Numbered from the stretch's first letter, positions 1 through 8,539 are shown. The stretch: 64,000 nt of DNA from Prevotella sp. tc2-28 (GCF_900107705.1 NZ_FNRE01000006.1:62001-126000), one strand, 5' to 3'. Numbers and translations: made by a program. The notes: generated by a model not told the origin, from the sequence alone.

Positions 1-1
1 T

Positions 2-787
2 CAGATACTATATGGAGGAAAACGCATTGGCACCTATTACTTTGAACATGCAGCCGGTATGCGAGCTGCCAAGGTTATATACGACCGCGACGGTTCGGCC
101 TATTACGACTTACAGCCTGGCATGATTCCCTGGCGCGAGATACTGAAAGACTGTGCCTACTTCCATGTGTCAGGCATTACGGCTGCGATATCTCCCAAGG
201 CTGCAGAAGCTACTTTCGAAGCATTGGACATCGCCGACGAGTTGGGTGTCACCATCTGTTTTGACATCAACTATCGCAAGAACCTATGGAAATATGATGG
301 TGCTGAACCTCGCAAGACGTTGAGCAAAATGCTGTCACGATGTGACATGATGTTTGGTGATGCCGTGGAGTTCGACTGGTTGTCACAACATCCACAGCCC
401 CCCTTCACGGCATTGGATTCAACTTTCCAGATGCAGATGAAAGAGTATGGTGAATGGTTTGACGAGCTTCATGCCACGTATCCTCGTATCAAACACTGGA
501 TGATGGGAATGCGCAACGAGATATCATCGAAACATCATACGCTTACCGCCTTGCTTTGGTCTGACAACCAACTGCTACAGGCTCCTATCGCTGATATTCC
601 CAATGTCATAGACCCTGTAGGTGTGGGTGATGCTTTCGTAGGCGGATGGTTGCATGCCATCAGTCTCTTCCATGATGATCTGCAGAAACAACTAAACTAC
701 TCGCTTGCAGCAGCAGCATTAAAGAGCACCATACCAGGCGATTTTAACCTGTCGACGGAGGAGGAAATAACAGAAACGATGCAATAG
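2..787 (+). CDS. kdgK: PfkB-family sugar kinase, KDG-kinase-like (5' end outside window)
   Basis: The frame is open from base 2, so the N-terminus lies to the left of the window; the visible part is about 261 codons. The segment GGKRIGTYYFEHAAG followed by MRAAKVIYDR is typical of 2-dehydro-3-deoxygluconate kinases. FDINYRKNLW in the middle and the C-terminal DPVGVGDAFVGG (the PfkB anion-hole and catalytic-Asp motif, GxGD) place it in the ribokinase fold. KDG kinases phosphorylate 2-keto-3-deoxygluconate, the product of uronate and pectin breakdown, in the cytosol. The exact sugar is inferred from similarity; fructokinase or another PfkB sugar kinase remains possible. It converges on ackA across a shared hairpin terminator. 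Confidence 0.75.
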   Translation, partial: QILYGGKRIGTYYFEHAAGMRAAKVIYDRDGSAYYDLQPGMIPWREILKDCAYFHVSGITAAISPKAAEATFEALDIADELGVTICFDINYRKNLWKYDGAEPRKTLSKMLSRCDMMFGDAVEFDWLSQHPQPPFTALDSTFQMQMKEYGEWFDELHATYPRIKHWMMGMRNEISSKHHTLTALLWSDNQLLQAPIADIPNVIDPVGVGDAFVGGWLHAISLFHDDLQKQLNYSLAAAALKSTIPGDFNLSTEEEITETMQ

Positions 788-812
788 AATTTTTGCGCTA
801 CAGGAATAGATA

Positions 813-851
813 AAAAATGGTCTGTGCCGAGAGTCGGTACAGACCAATTTT
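813..851. terminator. Bidirectional hairpin terminator between kdgK and ackA
   Basis: The arms TGGTCTGT and ACAGACCA, extended by CCGA/TCGG, close on a short GAG loop. They are flanked by A-rich sequence on the left and AATTTT on the right, so the hairpin can end transcription from both converging genes. Confidence 0.75.
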
Positions 852-869
852 ATGATAAGGCGTATCTGA

Positions 870-2060
870 TTACAACAGATTCATCGTATCGGTAGCAATC
901 ATCAGTTCCTCGTCGGTGGGAATGACAACAACCTTTACCTTAGAATCGTCGGCAGAGATGATGGCTTCCTCACCACGGATGTTGTTCTTCTGCTCGTCGA
1001 ACTTAACACCCAGGAACTCCAGACCCTTGCAGACCTCAGAACGCATGCTGATTTGGTTCTCACCGACACCTGCGGTGAAGACAATCACGTCGACACCACC
1101 CATAGCGGCTGCATAGGCACCGATATACTTCTTAATGCGATAGAAATACATATCCTGAGCCAGCTTGGCACGAGGCTCGCCTGCCTTGGCAGCACTTTCT
1201 ACATCACGCATATCAGAAGAACCACCAGTAATACCGGCAACACCACTCTTCTTGTTCAGGAGGTTAGACATACCATCGGCATCGAGACCGAGTTTCTTCT
1301 CGAGGAACGTAACGGCACCACCGTCGATATCGCCCGAACGAGTACCCATAACGAGACCTTCCAGTGGGGTGAGACCCATTGAGGTGTCAACACACTTGCC
1401 ATCAAGGACAGCAGCCACAGAGCCACCGTTTCCAATGTGACAGGTAATCATCTTGGTGCCCTCAGCCTTCATGCCCAGGAATTCCAAAGCACGGGCAGAG
1501 ACATAGCGGTGACTGGTTCCGTGGAAACCATAACGGCGTACTCCGTACTTCTCATACAGCTCGTAGGGAATGGCATACATATAAGCCTTTGCAGGCATTG
1601 TCTGATGGAAAGCGGTATCAAACACACCAACCTGGGGAAGACCAGGCATCAGTTCCTTCACGGCGTTTACACCTTTCAGGTTAGCAGGGTTGTGCAGGGG
1701 GGCAAGGTCAGAGCACTCCTCAAAAGCTTTCAGCACCTCATCGGTCAGGACTACTGACTGATTGAACTTCTCACCACCATGCACCATACGGTGACCTACG
1801 GCATCAATCTCATTGAGCGACTTGATAACACCAATCTCGGGATCGGTCAGCAGCGAGAAGATGAACTTCACACCCTCTGTGTGCTCGGGGATGTCGTGCA
1901 TAATCTGCTTCTTCTCACCATTAGCCAACTTCACCTTAACAAAGGCACCGTCCAAGCCTACTCGCTCGGCACCACCACTGGTCATCACGCTCTTGTCGTC
2001 CATATTGTACAAAGCGTACTTGATAGAGGACGAACCACAGTTCAATACTAATATCTTCAT
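870..2060 (-). CDS. ackA: Acetate kinase
   Basis: Cytosolic enzyme that converts acetyl phosphate and ADP to acetate and ATP, the last step of mixed-acid acetate production. The 396-residue length is normal for AckA. The N-terminus MKILVLNCGSSSIKYALY carries the family phosphate-binding signature. The second signature GHRMVHGGEKF, the GFHGTSHRYV segment and the C-terminal adenosine-binding GVGEN motif are all present. It lies 30 bp downstream of pta in the same direction, so the two form the usual pta-ackA operon. The short gap between them is an AT-rich direct repeat. Confidence 0.97.
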   Translation of the reverse strand: MKILVLNCGSSSIKYALYNMDDKSVMTSGGAERVGLDGAFVKVKLANGEKKQIMHDIPEHTEGVKFIFSLLTDPEIGVIKSLNEIDAVGHRMVHGGEKFNQSVVLTDEVLKAFEECSDLAPLHNPANLKGVNAVKELMPGLPQVGVFDTAFHQTMPAKAYMYAIPYELYEKYGVRRYGFHGTSHRYVSARALEFLGMKAEGTKMITCHIGNGGSVAAVLDGKCVDTSMGLTPLEGLVMGTRSGDIDGGAVTFLEKKLGLDADGMSNLLNKKSGVAGITGGSSDMRDVESAAKAGEPRAKLAQDMYFYRIKKYIGAYAAAMGGVDVIVFTAGVGENQISMRSEVCKGLEFLGVKFDEQKNNIRGEEAIISADDSKVKVVVIPTDEELMIATDTMNLL

Positions 2061-2089
2061 TTTAATGTTTAATCTTTAATGTTTAATGT
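2061..2089. repeat. AT-rich direct repeat in the pta-ackA gap
   Basis: Two nearly identical copies of TTTAATGTTTAAT(C/G) fill the gap immediately upstream of the ackA start, where a ribosome binding site would be expected. No Shine-Dalgarno sequence is visible, as is common in Bacteroidota. Confidence 0.6.
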
Positions 2090-2090
2090 A

Positions 2091-3101
2091 TTACTTCTTT
2101 GCATCCATAGCCTGACAAGCCGTGATAGCCACCATGTAGTAAATATCCTCTACGGAGCAACCACGAGAGAGGTCGTTGACAGGACGAGCAATACCCTGCA
2201 AGATAGGACCGATAGCTACGGCATCACCCAGACGCTGAACGAGCTTATAGCCAATATTACCAACCTCCAAGTTGGGGAATACGAGGACATTAGCTTTACC
2301 GGCGATGTCAGAGCCAGGAGCCTTCTTAGCACCTACTGAAGGAACAAGGGCAGCATCAGCCTGCAACTCACCGTCAATTTTCAACGACGGATCGAGCTCC
2401 TTAGCCAGCTTGGTAGCCTCAACCACCTTGTCGACAACCTCGTGCTTGGCAGAGCCCTTGGTTGAGAAGCTCAGCATAGCCACGCGGGGATCAGCAAAGC
2501 CTGCTACCGACTTAGCGGTCTGAGCAGTGCAGACGGCAATCTGCGAGAGCTGTGCAGCATCGGGCATCGGGGTTACGGCAACGTCACCTACTACGAGAAC
2601 ACCATCCTCGCCATATTGTTTCTCCTTAGAGATGAGCAGCATACCACCACTGACACAGGTAATGCCGGGAGCACACTTGATAATCTGGAGGGCCGGACGC
2701 AGGGTATCTCCCGTTGTTGAGAGAGCACCAGAGATTTGTCCGTCAGCACCTTCTGTCTTGATAATCATACAGCCTAGGTAGAGGGGGTTCTTCATCAACT
2801 TGCGGGCTTCCTCGATGGTCATACCCTTTGTCTTGCGGAGTTCAGCCAGTTTTGCTGCCATTTCCTCGCTACGCTCGTAGTTCTCGGGGTCAATCAGTGT
2901 AGCCTTACCGATATGGGTAAGTCCTTTCTCCTTAGCCAGAGCGTTAACCTTAGCGGGGTTACCAATCAGAATGATGTCAGCAATGTCGTCAGCCAATACA
3001 CGATCAGCTGCTGTCAGTGTGCGCTCCTCTTCTGCTTCCGGGAGCACGATGCGCTGCTTGTTAGCCTTAGCACGCGCTACGATTTGACTTAATAAATCCA
3101 T
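2091..3101 (-). CDS. pta: Phosphate acetyltransferase
   Basis: Transfers the acetyl group of acetyl-CoA to phosphate, giving acetyl phosphate for AckA. The 336 residues correspond to the short Pta form, consisting of the PTA_PTB catalytic domain alone without the N-terminal regulatory DRTGG region of long Pta proteins. Typical segments include IVLPEAEEERTL near the N-terminus, SGALSTTGDTLRPALQII in the middle, and the C-terminal GPILQGIARPVNDLSRG. It is the first gene of the pta-ackA operon, with a TACCTTTG element 45 bp upstream of the start. Confidence 0.97.
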   Translation of the reverse strand: MDLLSQIVARAKANKQRIVLPEAEEERTLTAADRVLADDIADIILIGNPAKVNALAKEKGLTHIGKATLIDPENYERSEEMAAKLAELRKTKGMTIEEARKLMKNPLYLGCMIIKTEGADGQISGALSTTGDTLRPALQIIKCAPGITCVSGGMLLISKEKQYGEDGVLVVGDVAVTPMPDAAQLSQIAVCTAQTAKSVAGFADPRVAMLSFSTKGSAKHEVVDKVVEATKLAKELDPSLKIDGELQADAALVPSVGAKKAPGSDIAGKANVLVFPNLEVGNIGYKLVQRLGDAVAIGPILQGIARPVNDLSRGCSVEDIYYMVAITACQAMDAKK

Positions 3102-3145
3102 AGTTTGTTTTACTTATTAAATTAGATTTAAATATACAATGTGTG

Positions 3146-3153
3146 CAAAGGTA
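3146..3153 (-). promoter_or_regulatory. pta-ackA promoter, -7 element
   Basis: On the minus strand TACCTTTG matches the Bacteroidota -7 consensus TAnnTTTG and is followed by GC. It lies about 45 bp before the pta start. I could not identify a clear -33 TTG at the expected distance. Confidence 0.6.
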
Positions 3154-3222
3154 GTAATTTTAATGAAGAGTGAAGAACGATGCGTTAAGAATTTGCTATC
3201 GCCTTAATTATTTTTCACTTTT

Positions 3223-3999
3223 TCAAGCCAGTTCCTGTGTCAGGATGCTCTCCAATTTCTCTGCCGACAGGCGAAGTTGGAAACTGCTGCGGATGGCTAC
3301 GGAGATGCCGCCAGTCTCTTCAGAGACGACAATGGCTACACAATCGCTCTCATGGGTGATACCCAATGCTGCTCGGTGTCGCAAGCCTAACTCCTTGGGG
3401 ATATTCAAGTCGTGGGATACGGGCAAGATACACCCGGCGGCTCTCAGACGCTGATGTGAGATAATCATGGCACCATCGTGCAAGGGGGAGTTCTTGAAGA
3501 AGATGTTCTCAATCAACTGCTGGTTAACACGGGCATCGATAATCTCACCCGTTGCCACGATATCGTCAAGGGGGGTTGCTCGTTGGATGACAATGAGGGC
3601 ACCTACTCGCTTCTTACTCATAGCCATACATGCCATCACGATAGGCATGATGACCCGCTTTAGCTGTTCCTTATCACCCTTCTTCTCGCCGATAGAGAAC
3701 AAACGGCGAAGTCCTCTCATACTCTGATGAGCGCCGACATTATAAAGGAACTTCCGGATGTCCTCCTGAAACAGGATAACGACGCCGATGACTCCTACGG
3801 AAAGCACCTTATCCATAATGCTTCCCAGCAGCTTCATCTCCAACACCTGCGATACTATCAGCCACAACACGACGAATAACAGGATGCCCATAAAGACATT
3901 CAGCGAACGGGACTCCTTCATTAGCCGGTAGGCATAGAACAACATCAGTGCCACCAGGACGATGTCTATAATATCCTTTATTCCGAATTCAAAAAACAT
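3223..3999 (-). CDS. cdaA: Membrane diadenylate cyclase (c-di-AMP synthase, CdaA type)
   Basis: Makes cyclic di-AMP from two ATP. Three hydrophobic helices occupy roughly residues 9-27, 33-53 and 64-80, followed by the DisA_N (DAC) catalytic domain from about residue 100. The catalytic DGAMI motif and the ATP-binding RHRAALG motif are intact, and the 258-residue length is normal for CdaA. It starts 27 bp after the folP stop, a linkage seen in many Bacteroidota, so it is probably cotranscribed with folP. The gap holds an AT-rich tandem repeat. Confidence 0.93.
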   Translation of the reverse strand: MFFEFGIKDIIDIVLVALMLFYAYRLMKESRSLNVFMGILLFVVLWLIVSQVLEMKLLGSIMDKVLSVGVIGVVILFQEDIRKFLYNVGAHQSMRGLRRLFSIGEKKGDKEQLKRVIMPIVMACMAMSKKRVGALIVIQRATPLDDIVATGEIIDARVNQQLIENIFFKNSPLHDGAMIISHQRLRAAGCILPVSHDLNIPKELGLRHRAALGITHESDCVAIVVSEETGGISVAIRSSFQLRLSAEKLESILTQELA

Positions 4000-4003
4000 C
4001 TTT

Positions 4004-4033
4004 GGTATTTACTATTTGACTATTTACTATTTT
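4004..4033. repeat. TATTTACTATTT direct repeat in the folP-cdaA gap
   Basis: Two copies of TATTTACTATTT lie 15 bp apart, just upstream of the cdaA start on the minus strand. The repeat is similar in style to the one before ackA. Confidence 0.55.
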
Positions 4034-4830
4034 AACTTGTTGAGTTGGGCTACCAGTTTCACGCATTCCATTGCCTCACGGACATCGTGGACACGGAGTA
4101 TCGAAGCACCCTTTTGGAGCGAAATGGTGTTGAGCACCGTCGTCCCGTTCAAAGCCTCATCAGGTGTACAGCACAACTGTTTCCATATCATAGACTTGCG
4201 CGAAATGCCCACCAGGACAGGCAGTCGCAATGCCTGCATACGTTCCAGTTCGCCCATTATCTGGTAGTTTTCCGCTACCGTCTTGCCAAAGCCGAAACCG
4301 GGGTCAAGGATAATATCCTTCTGTCCCATGGAACGAAGTTTGTCAACCGCTTCGGCACAATCAAGCATCACCTCTTTCATCGTGCTTTTGCGTGACATAT
4401 ATATATAAGGTACGCGTAAGTTGCTCACCATACGAAACATGGCATGTTGGCTCTCGTCAGACACTCCGACGTCGTTGATGAGGTCGACACCATATTCCTC
4501 AACAACCATCCGGGCAACATTGGGACGGAAGGTGTCGACACTGACAACAGCGTGAGGGGCTTCACGGCGTACGATAGGCAATGCGAAGCGCAGACGCGCC
4601 ATCTCTTCTTCCTCGCCGACGGATTCACTGTCCGGACGCGTAGAGCAGGCACCTACGTCGATGATAGCAGCGCCTTCGTTCAGTATCTGATGTGTGCGCC
4701 CTGCAATAGACTCTTCTGTCTGCTTGCGACTGGCAGCATAGAACGAGTCGGGTGTGGCATTGAGAATTCCCATCACCTGTGGCTCGCTCAGATCAAGCAA
4801 ATGTCCGTTGCAATTCAGTGTATATTCCAT
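4027..4830 (-). CDS. folP: Dihydropteroate synthase
   Basis: Condenses 6-hydroxymethyl-7,8-dihydropterin pyrophosphate with p-aminobenzoate in folate synthesis; this is the sulfonamide target. The pterin-binding motifs GILNATPDSF near the N-terminus, IIDVGACSTRP, NDVG and DPGFGFGKT are present, and the protein ends in the usual basic SISRKS and RVHDV segments. I start it at the ATG at 4830 (267 aa). A longer reading to 4902 would add a hydrophobic stretch unlike the family and would pass through the promoter. The -7 element lies only about 8 bases ahead of the chosen start. It leads an operon with cdaA and is divergent from murF. Confidence 0.95.
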   Translation of the reverse strand: MEYTLNCNGHLLDLSEPQVMGILNATPDSFYAASRKQTEESIAGRTHQILNEGAAIIDVGACSTRPDSESVGEEEEMARLRFALPIVRREAPHAVVSVDTFRPNVARMVVEEYGVDLINDVGVSDESQHAMFRMVSNLRVPYIYMSRKSTMKEVMLDCAEAVDKLRSMGQKDIILDPGFGFGKTVAENYQIMGELERMQALRLPVLVGISRKSMIWKQLCCTPDEALNGTTVLNTISLQKGASILRVHDVREAMECVKLVAQLNKLK

Positions 4831-4838
4831 AACTGCTG

Positions 4839-4846
4839 CAAAGATA
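4839..4846 (-). promoter_or_regulatory. folP promoter, -7 element
   Basis: Minus-strand TATCTTTG followed by GCAG. Its last base is nine positions before the first base of the start codon, so the predicted leader is only a few bases or absent. Confidence 0.65.
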
Positions 4847-4891
4847 CAAAAAAAAGTGAAGAGTGAATAGCGAAGAGTGAAGAATATTTTA

Positions 4892-4899
4892 TACCTTTG
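4892..4899 (+). promoter_or_regulatory. murF promoter, -7 element
   Basis: TACCTTTG followed by C, 18 bp before the murF ATG at 4918. It faces away from the folP promoter. Confidence 0.65.
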
Positions 4900-4917
4900 C
4901 ACAAAATTATATTTTCA

Positions 4918-6240
4918 ATGGATATCAAAGAATTATACAAGCTGTATCAACAGCATCCGTGTATCACGACTGATTCGCGCAACTGTCCTGAGGGCAGCAT
5001 CTTCCTGGCACTGAGAGGCGAATCGTTTGATGGCAATAAGTATGCTCTTCAGGCATTGGAGAAGGGTTGCAGCTATGCGATAGTGGACGAAGATATTGAT
5101 GAGCCATCCTCTCGCCTCTTAAAGGTGGACGATTGCCTGCAAACCTTCAAGGACCTGGCTCGTGAGCACCGTCGTCAGTTCAACATCCCCGTCGTCGGCA
5201 TCACCGGCACCAATGGCAAGACAACCACGAAGGAGTTGATTCGTGCCGTACTCTCCGAATGCTACAACGTGATGGCTACGGAGGGCAACTTCAACAACGA
5301 TGTGGGTGTGCCCAAGACCCTGTTCAGACTGACTGACGAGCACGATATCGCCGTAGTGGAAATGGGTGCCTCGCACCCTGGCGACATCAAGACGCTGGTG
5401 GAGACTGCCGAACCAAACTGTGGACTCATTACCAACGTGGGGCGCGCTCATCTGCAAGGTTTCGGCTCGTTCGAGGGTGTTTGCAAGACGAAGGGTGAAC
5501 TCTACGACTTCCTCGTCAGCCACGACTGTCCCATCTTCATCAATCGTGACAACGAGCACCTGATGCAGATGATTCAGGAGAGAGGCCAGCAGCCCGACTT
5601 GTATTTCTACGGACAGAGCGACAACCAGGACATCCTGATTCGTGGCGAAGTGGTTTCTTGCGCCCCTTTCTTGAAGTTCCGCTGGCGTGAGCAAGACGCA
5701 GAGGCGGGCTTTGTCTCTGAGTGGATGGAGGTGCAGACCCATCTGATTGGCGCCTACAACCTGGACAATATGCTGGCAGCCATCACCGTAGGCTACGTGA
5801 ACAATATCCCCTTCGAGCAAATCAATCACGCTCTGGAAAACTATGTACCCACCAACAACCGTTCGCAACTGACGGAGACGGAGAAGAACCACCTCATCGT
5901 GGATGCCTACAATGCCAATCCCACGTCGATGAAAGCCGCCCTCGACAACTTCCGACTGATGGAGGTGTCACCCAAGATGGCTATCCTGGGCAAGATGGGC
6001 GAGCTGGGCGATGTGTCTGACGAGGAGCACCAGAAGATTATCAAGCTGTTGGAGGAAGCCCGTTTCGACGAGGTATGGCTCGTGGGTGAGGAGTTCCAGA
6101 AAGTCAATAGTTCTTTCCGCACCTTCGCCAATGTCGACGAGGTGAAAGCCGCCATCGCCCAAGAACAACCACAAGGGCGCTACATCCTCATCAAGGGTTC
6201 CAACAGTACCCACCTCTATGAGTTGCCGGCTTTGCTATAA
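4918..6240 (+). CDS. murF: UDP-N-acetylmuramoyl-tripeptide--D-alanyl-D-alanine ligase
   Basis: Adds D-Ala-D-Ala to the UDP-MurNAc tripeptide, the last cytosolic step of peptidoglycan precursor assembly. The 440 residues have the three Mur-ligase domains. These are the N-terminal UDP-binding domain (TDSRNCPEGSIFLALRGESFDG), the central ATPase with P-loop GTNGKTT ending at K101 and the ENFNNDVGVPKTLF-type segment, and the C-terminal domain with DAYNANPTSM and LGKMGELG. The start is the ATG at 4918, because an upstream TTTGCAC segment belongs to the promoter. It stands alone and converges on the HU-like gene. Confidence 0.96.
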   Translation: MDIKELYKLYQQHPCITTDSRNCPEGSIFLALRGESFDGNKYALQALEKGCSYAIVDEDIDEPSSRLLKVDDCLQTFKDLAREHRRQFNIPVVGITGTNGKTTTKELIRAVLSECYNVMATEGNFNNDVGVPKTLFRLTDEHDIAVVEMGASHPGDIKTLVETAEPNCGLITNVGRAHLQGFGSFEGVCKTKGELYDFLVSHDCPIFINRDNEHLMQMIQERGQQPDLYFYGQSDNQDILIRGEVVSCAPFLKFRWREQDAEAGFVSEWMEVQTHLIGAYNLDNMLAAITVGYVNNIPFEQINHALENYVPTNNRSQLTETEKNHLIVDAYNANPTSMKAALDNFRLMEVSPKMAILGKMGELGDVSDEEHQKIIKLLEEARFDEVWLVGEEFQKVNSSFRTFANVDEVKAAIAQEQPQGRYILIKGSNSTHLYELPALL

Positions 6241-6320
6241 GAGGTAACTGGTACAATCCCCCGATATAGCAAGGAAAAGCAGGGGATGTAGCAGGAAAAA
6301 GCAAGTGAGGAAACCTGAAT

Positions 6321-6383
6321 GGGGCACAAGCCCCAACATATTCGGCCTCCCGCCCATATATCTTGGAGCGAGAGGCCGAATAT
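6321..6383. repeat. Two hairpins in the convergent murF / HU-like gap
   Basis: GGGGC ACAA GCCCC (6321-6334) is followed by a perfect 12-bp inverted repeat ATATTCGGCCTC / GAGGCCGAATAT (6338-6349 and 6372-6383) with a 22-base loop. The pair lies between converging genes, so it may act as a terminator, but neither side has a good U-tract. Confidence 0.55.
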
Positions 6384-6419
6384 TTGCGACCTAAGGGTCA
6401 TTCCCGTTTTTTCTACCTT

Positions 6420-7046
6420 CTACCCTTTTTTCTTAGGGAAGTAGAGGAAACGTCTGCTCTCCTTCACCCTCCATAAACGTGGATGGTCTCCTTCGCAAAG
6501 GCTGTCGAGATAACTCTTGGCTGAGTCGCGCTTCAGTCCACTATATATCATAAACTCAGGAATGGTGGCATAGCCCAAAGTCATACAGCGCTTCAAAGCG
6601 GCATCCATTGCCTGCTGATTGTACATCTGACTATTGCCCACAACTCCCTGACTCTTCCGATAGCCCTCGCGATTACGACTGGCCTTCTTGAAGAAGTCTT
6701 TGTTGGGAATGAAGTCAATGCCCGTATAGGTTATGTCGCGCCCCGTAATAGTCTGTGGGTCCGTATGATCACCCAACAACTTCAGCTTAGGAGCAAACGA
6801 TCCGAGAGGCGTTTCCACACGATAACCCTCTGACAGCCAATTGCTTGCTATCTCCATCAACACATCGAACACCTGTCCTATCTCGCCAGTCCGCAACCCG
6901 CGATACTTGGTACAGAACTCTTCCAATTCCTTGAAAGTCTTTTTATGACCTTTCGCCGGACGAACGTAAAGCAACGGTTTCCCATCCTCGCCCTTCTTAG
7001 GACCAGGATGAATCTCAATTTCTATTCCATCAGTTTTGCGTGGCAT
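6420..7046 (-). CDS. HU-family (HU-like) DNA-binding protein
   Basis: A 208-residue protein with an HU-type fold in roughly residues 1-125. It shows the conserved flow from VRPAKGHKKTFKELEEF to GQVFDVLMEIASNWLSEGYRVETPLGSFAP, followed by a Bacteroidota-type C-terminal part (AALKRCMTLGYATIPEF, YSGLKRDSAKSYLDSL) that reads like a small helical DNA-binding module. Such proteins are common in Bacteroidota and differ from the 90-residue housekeeping HU. The role is inferred as nucleoid or site-specific DNA binding; no target is evident. It starts 40 bp after the recO stop in the same direction. Confidence 0.75.
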   Translation of the reverse strand: MPRKTDGIEIEIHPGPKKGEDGKPLLYVRPAKGHKKTFKELEEFCTKYRGLRTGEIGQVFDVLMEIASNWLSEGYRVETPLGSFAPKLKLLGDHTDPQTITGRDITYTGIDFIPNKDFFKKASRNREGYRKSQGVVGNSQMYNQQAMDAALKRCMTLGYATIPEFMIYSGLKRDSAKSYLDSLCEGDHPRLWRVKESRRFLYFPKKKG

Positions 7047-7086
7047 AACATTTATAAATTAAGGTAGTTAAAATAGCTTATAATCA

Positions 7087-7845
7087 TCACTCTGCCCACA
7101 ACTCCTGTAAGACAGGAAGGCTCTTCAACTCCGGAAACTGGGGGATATGCAGACGATAGTAGTGCAAGAGCACTTCCGTGATGCGATTGCGGTCTATGCG
7201 ACTTAACCGATAGAGGTGCATTGTAGGGAAATCCATACGCATCATCAAGTGAATAAGACGCGCTTCACCTGGTTGTAGGAAGTCGCTATGTGTAGGAGCC
7301 GTCAAACAAAAATGCCCCTCACGCAAATCGAAGAATAAATCGCCCTGAGACACATCTCTCACCTCTCCCCTCTCTTCTCTCACCTCCAAATTCGGATAGA
7401 AGCCCAGAAAACGACTCATGTGCATCAAGAAAGTGAGGTGGAAATTAGCAAAACCCGTAGTCGACATATCGAGCCACTGCATGGAATTGCAGATATAGGA
7501 GAACAACGGGATATCCTGTTGCTCAGAGCGAAGGGCATGATACAAGAACTCCGCCGTAAATAGCGATAAAGCCAGTTTCTCAGGGGAAAAGGGAATAGTG
7601 GTATAGGCCGACAACAGACGGGCATCCTTCAATTTCTGCAACTGAACCCGCTGGCGCACATCGCACTCCACTTCCAACAAGGTCATTGGTTGGAAATACT
7701 GCTTCTTCAGACGCGACTTGGAGGTCTTGGGAACAGGCACGATAAAAGCCAGTCGACCCGCCTCGCGAGTGAACATATCGACGATGATTTTCGATTCACC
7801 GTACTTCAAAGTATGTAGCACTACGGCTTCCGTTTTCACTAACAC
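7087..7845 (-). CDS. recO: DNA repair protein RecO
   Basis: Recombination mediator that helps load RecA through the RecFOR pathway. The 252 residues begin MLVKTEAVVLHTLKYGESKII, the classic N-terminal OB-fold signature, with REAGRLAFIVP following and a helical C-terminal region. No CxxC zinc site is visible, unlike many RecO proteins. A TAATTTCG sequence on the minus strand (7851-7858) resembles a -7 element and lies only six bases before the start, so the transcript may be leaderless if that element is real. Confidence 0.93.
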   Translation of the reverse strand: MLVKTEAVVLHTLKYGESKIIVDMFTREAGRLAFIVPVPKTSKSRLKKQYFQPMTLLEVECDVRQRVQLQKLKDARLLSAYTTIPFSPEKLALSLFTAEFLYHALRSEQQDIPLFSYICNSMQWLDMSTTGFANFHLTFLMHMSRFLGFYPNLEVREERGEVRDVSQGDLFFDLREGHFCLTAPTHSDFLQPGEARLIHLMMRMDFPTMHLYRLSRIDRNRITEVLLHYYRLHIPQFPELKSLPVLQELWAE

Positions 7846-7898
7846 GAGGGCGAAATTACATAAAATTCACCGAAAAACAGCATTTTTCCTCAAGAAAA

Positions 7899-7930
7899 TT
7901 TTGTCGAATGGAAAATTTAACGTACCTTTG
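7899..7930 (+). promoter_or_regulatory. tRNA-Glu promoter (-33 and -7)
   Basis: TTTTG (7899-7903) and TACCTTTG (7923-7930) are separated by 19 bases, an almost ideal Bacteroidota housekeeping promoter. The tRNA begins 20 bases after the -7 element. Confidence 0.8.
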
Positions 7931-7950
7931 CACCCGCTAAAAATGACGAT

Positions 7951-8022
7951 GGTCCCTTCGTCTATCGGTTAGGACGAGAGATTTTCATTCTCTAAAGAGG
8001 AGTTCGACTCTCCTAGGGACTA
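7951..8022 (+). tRNA. tRNA-Glu (UUC anticodon)
   Basis: The 72 bases fold as a cloverleaf. The acceptor GGTCCCT pairs with AGGGACT (G-U at the first pair). The D arm is GTCT..GGAC. The anticodon stem AGAGA/TCTCT holds the loop TTTTCAT with TTC at positions 34-36. The T arm is AGGAG TTCGACT CTCCT. CCA is not encoded. It precedes rpsT and may be cotranscribed with it. Confidence 0.95.
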
Positions 8023-8161
8023 CCCATTAAATCTGTCATCTGCACAGCCAAGTGCTACTCGCAAGGGGAATGGTGGCAGGGGGTGTAAAAACCCGCCCAG
8101 GGCAGTCGTAAGACATAAGACCCATAAGCTTTAAGTTCAAAACATTAAATTAAAATTAAAA

Positions 8162-8413
8162 ATGGCAAATCACAAGTCATCCCTGAAGAGAATTCGTCAG
8201 GACAAGAAAAAGGCACTGCACAACCGCTACTACGCAAAGACTATGCGTAACGCTGTACGCAAGCTCCGTGCAATGACCAACAAGGAAGAGGCTGCTGCTC
8301 TCTATCCCAAAGTTCAGAAGATGCTGGACAAGCTGGCTAAGACCAACATCATCCACAAGAACAAGGCCGCTAACTTGAAGTCGAGCCTCTGCCAGCACAT
8401 CAACAAGCTGTAA
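8162..8413 (+). CDS. rpsT: 30S ribosomal protein S20
   Basis: An 83-residue basic protein, [26 protein letters not shown], typical of S20, which binds 16S rRNA in the small subunit. It is lysine-rich throughout and ends [13 protein letters not shown]. The 139-base region between the tRNA and the start has a G-rich segment with GGGT/ACCC pairing near 8085-8100 that could be a leader structure. No separate promoter was found there. A strong terminator follows. Confidence 0.97.
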   Translation: MANHKSSLKRIRQDKKKALHNRYYAKTMRNAVRKLRAMTNKEEAAALYPKVQKMLDKLAKTNIIHKNKAANLKSSLCQHINKL

Positions 8414-8433
8414 GAAACATTCACATACAGCAC

Positions 8434-8471
8434 AAAAGACTGCAATTCTTAACAGATTGCAGTCTTTTTTT
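8434..8471 (+). terminator. rpsT intrinsic terminator
   Basis: A perfect 10-bp stem AGACTGCAAT / ATTGCAGTCT has a 9-base loop (8447-8455), is preceded by A4 and is followed by a run of T. Confidence 0.9.
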
Positions 8472-8484
8472 GGATTAAAAATTC

Positions 8485-8513
8485 TTGCATATCGATTTTT
8501 TTTTGTAACTTTG
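8485..8513 (+). promoter_or_regulatory. gyrB promoter (-33 and -7)
   Basis: TTG (8485-8487) and TAACTTTG (8506-8513) are 18 bases apart. The gyrB ATG follows 26 bases after the -7 element. Confidence 0.75.
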
Positions 8514-8539
8514 CAACCTATTAAGGACTATTAAATAAA

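Noticed and set aside
916..2339. Several plus-strand open frames of 60-109 codons over ackA and pta
   Set aside because: They overlap clear minus-strand enzymes over their whole length and their translations resemble no family; they are antisense shadows.
4831..4902. N-terminal extension of folP to 4902
   Set aside because: The extra residues are unlike the family and would require transcription from upstream of a clear -7 element.
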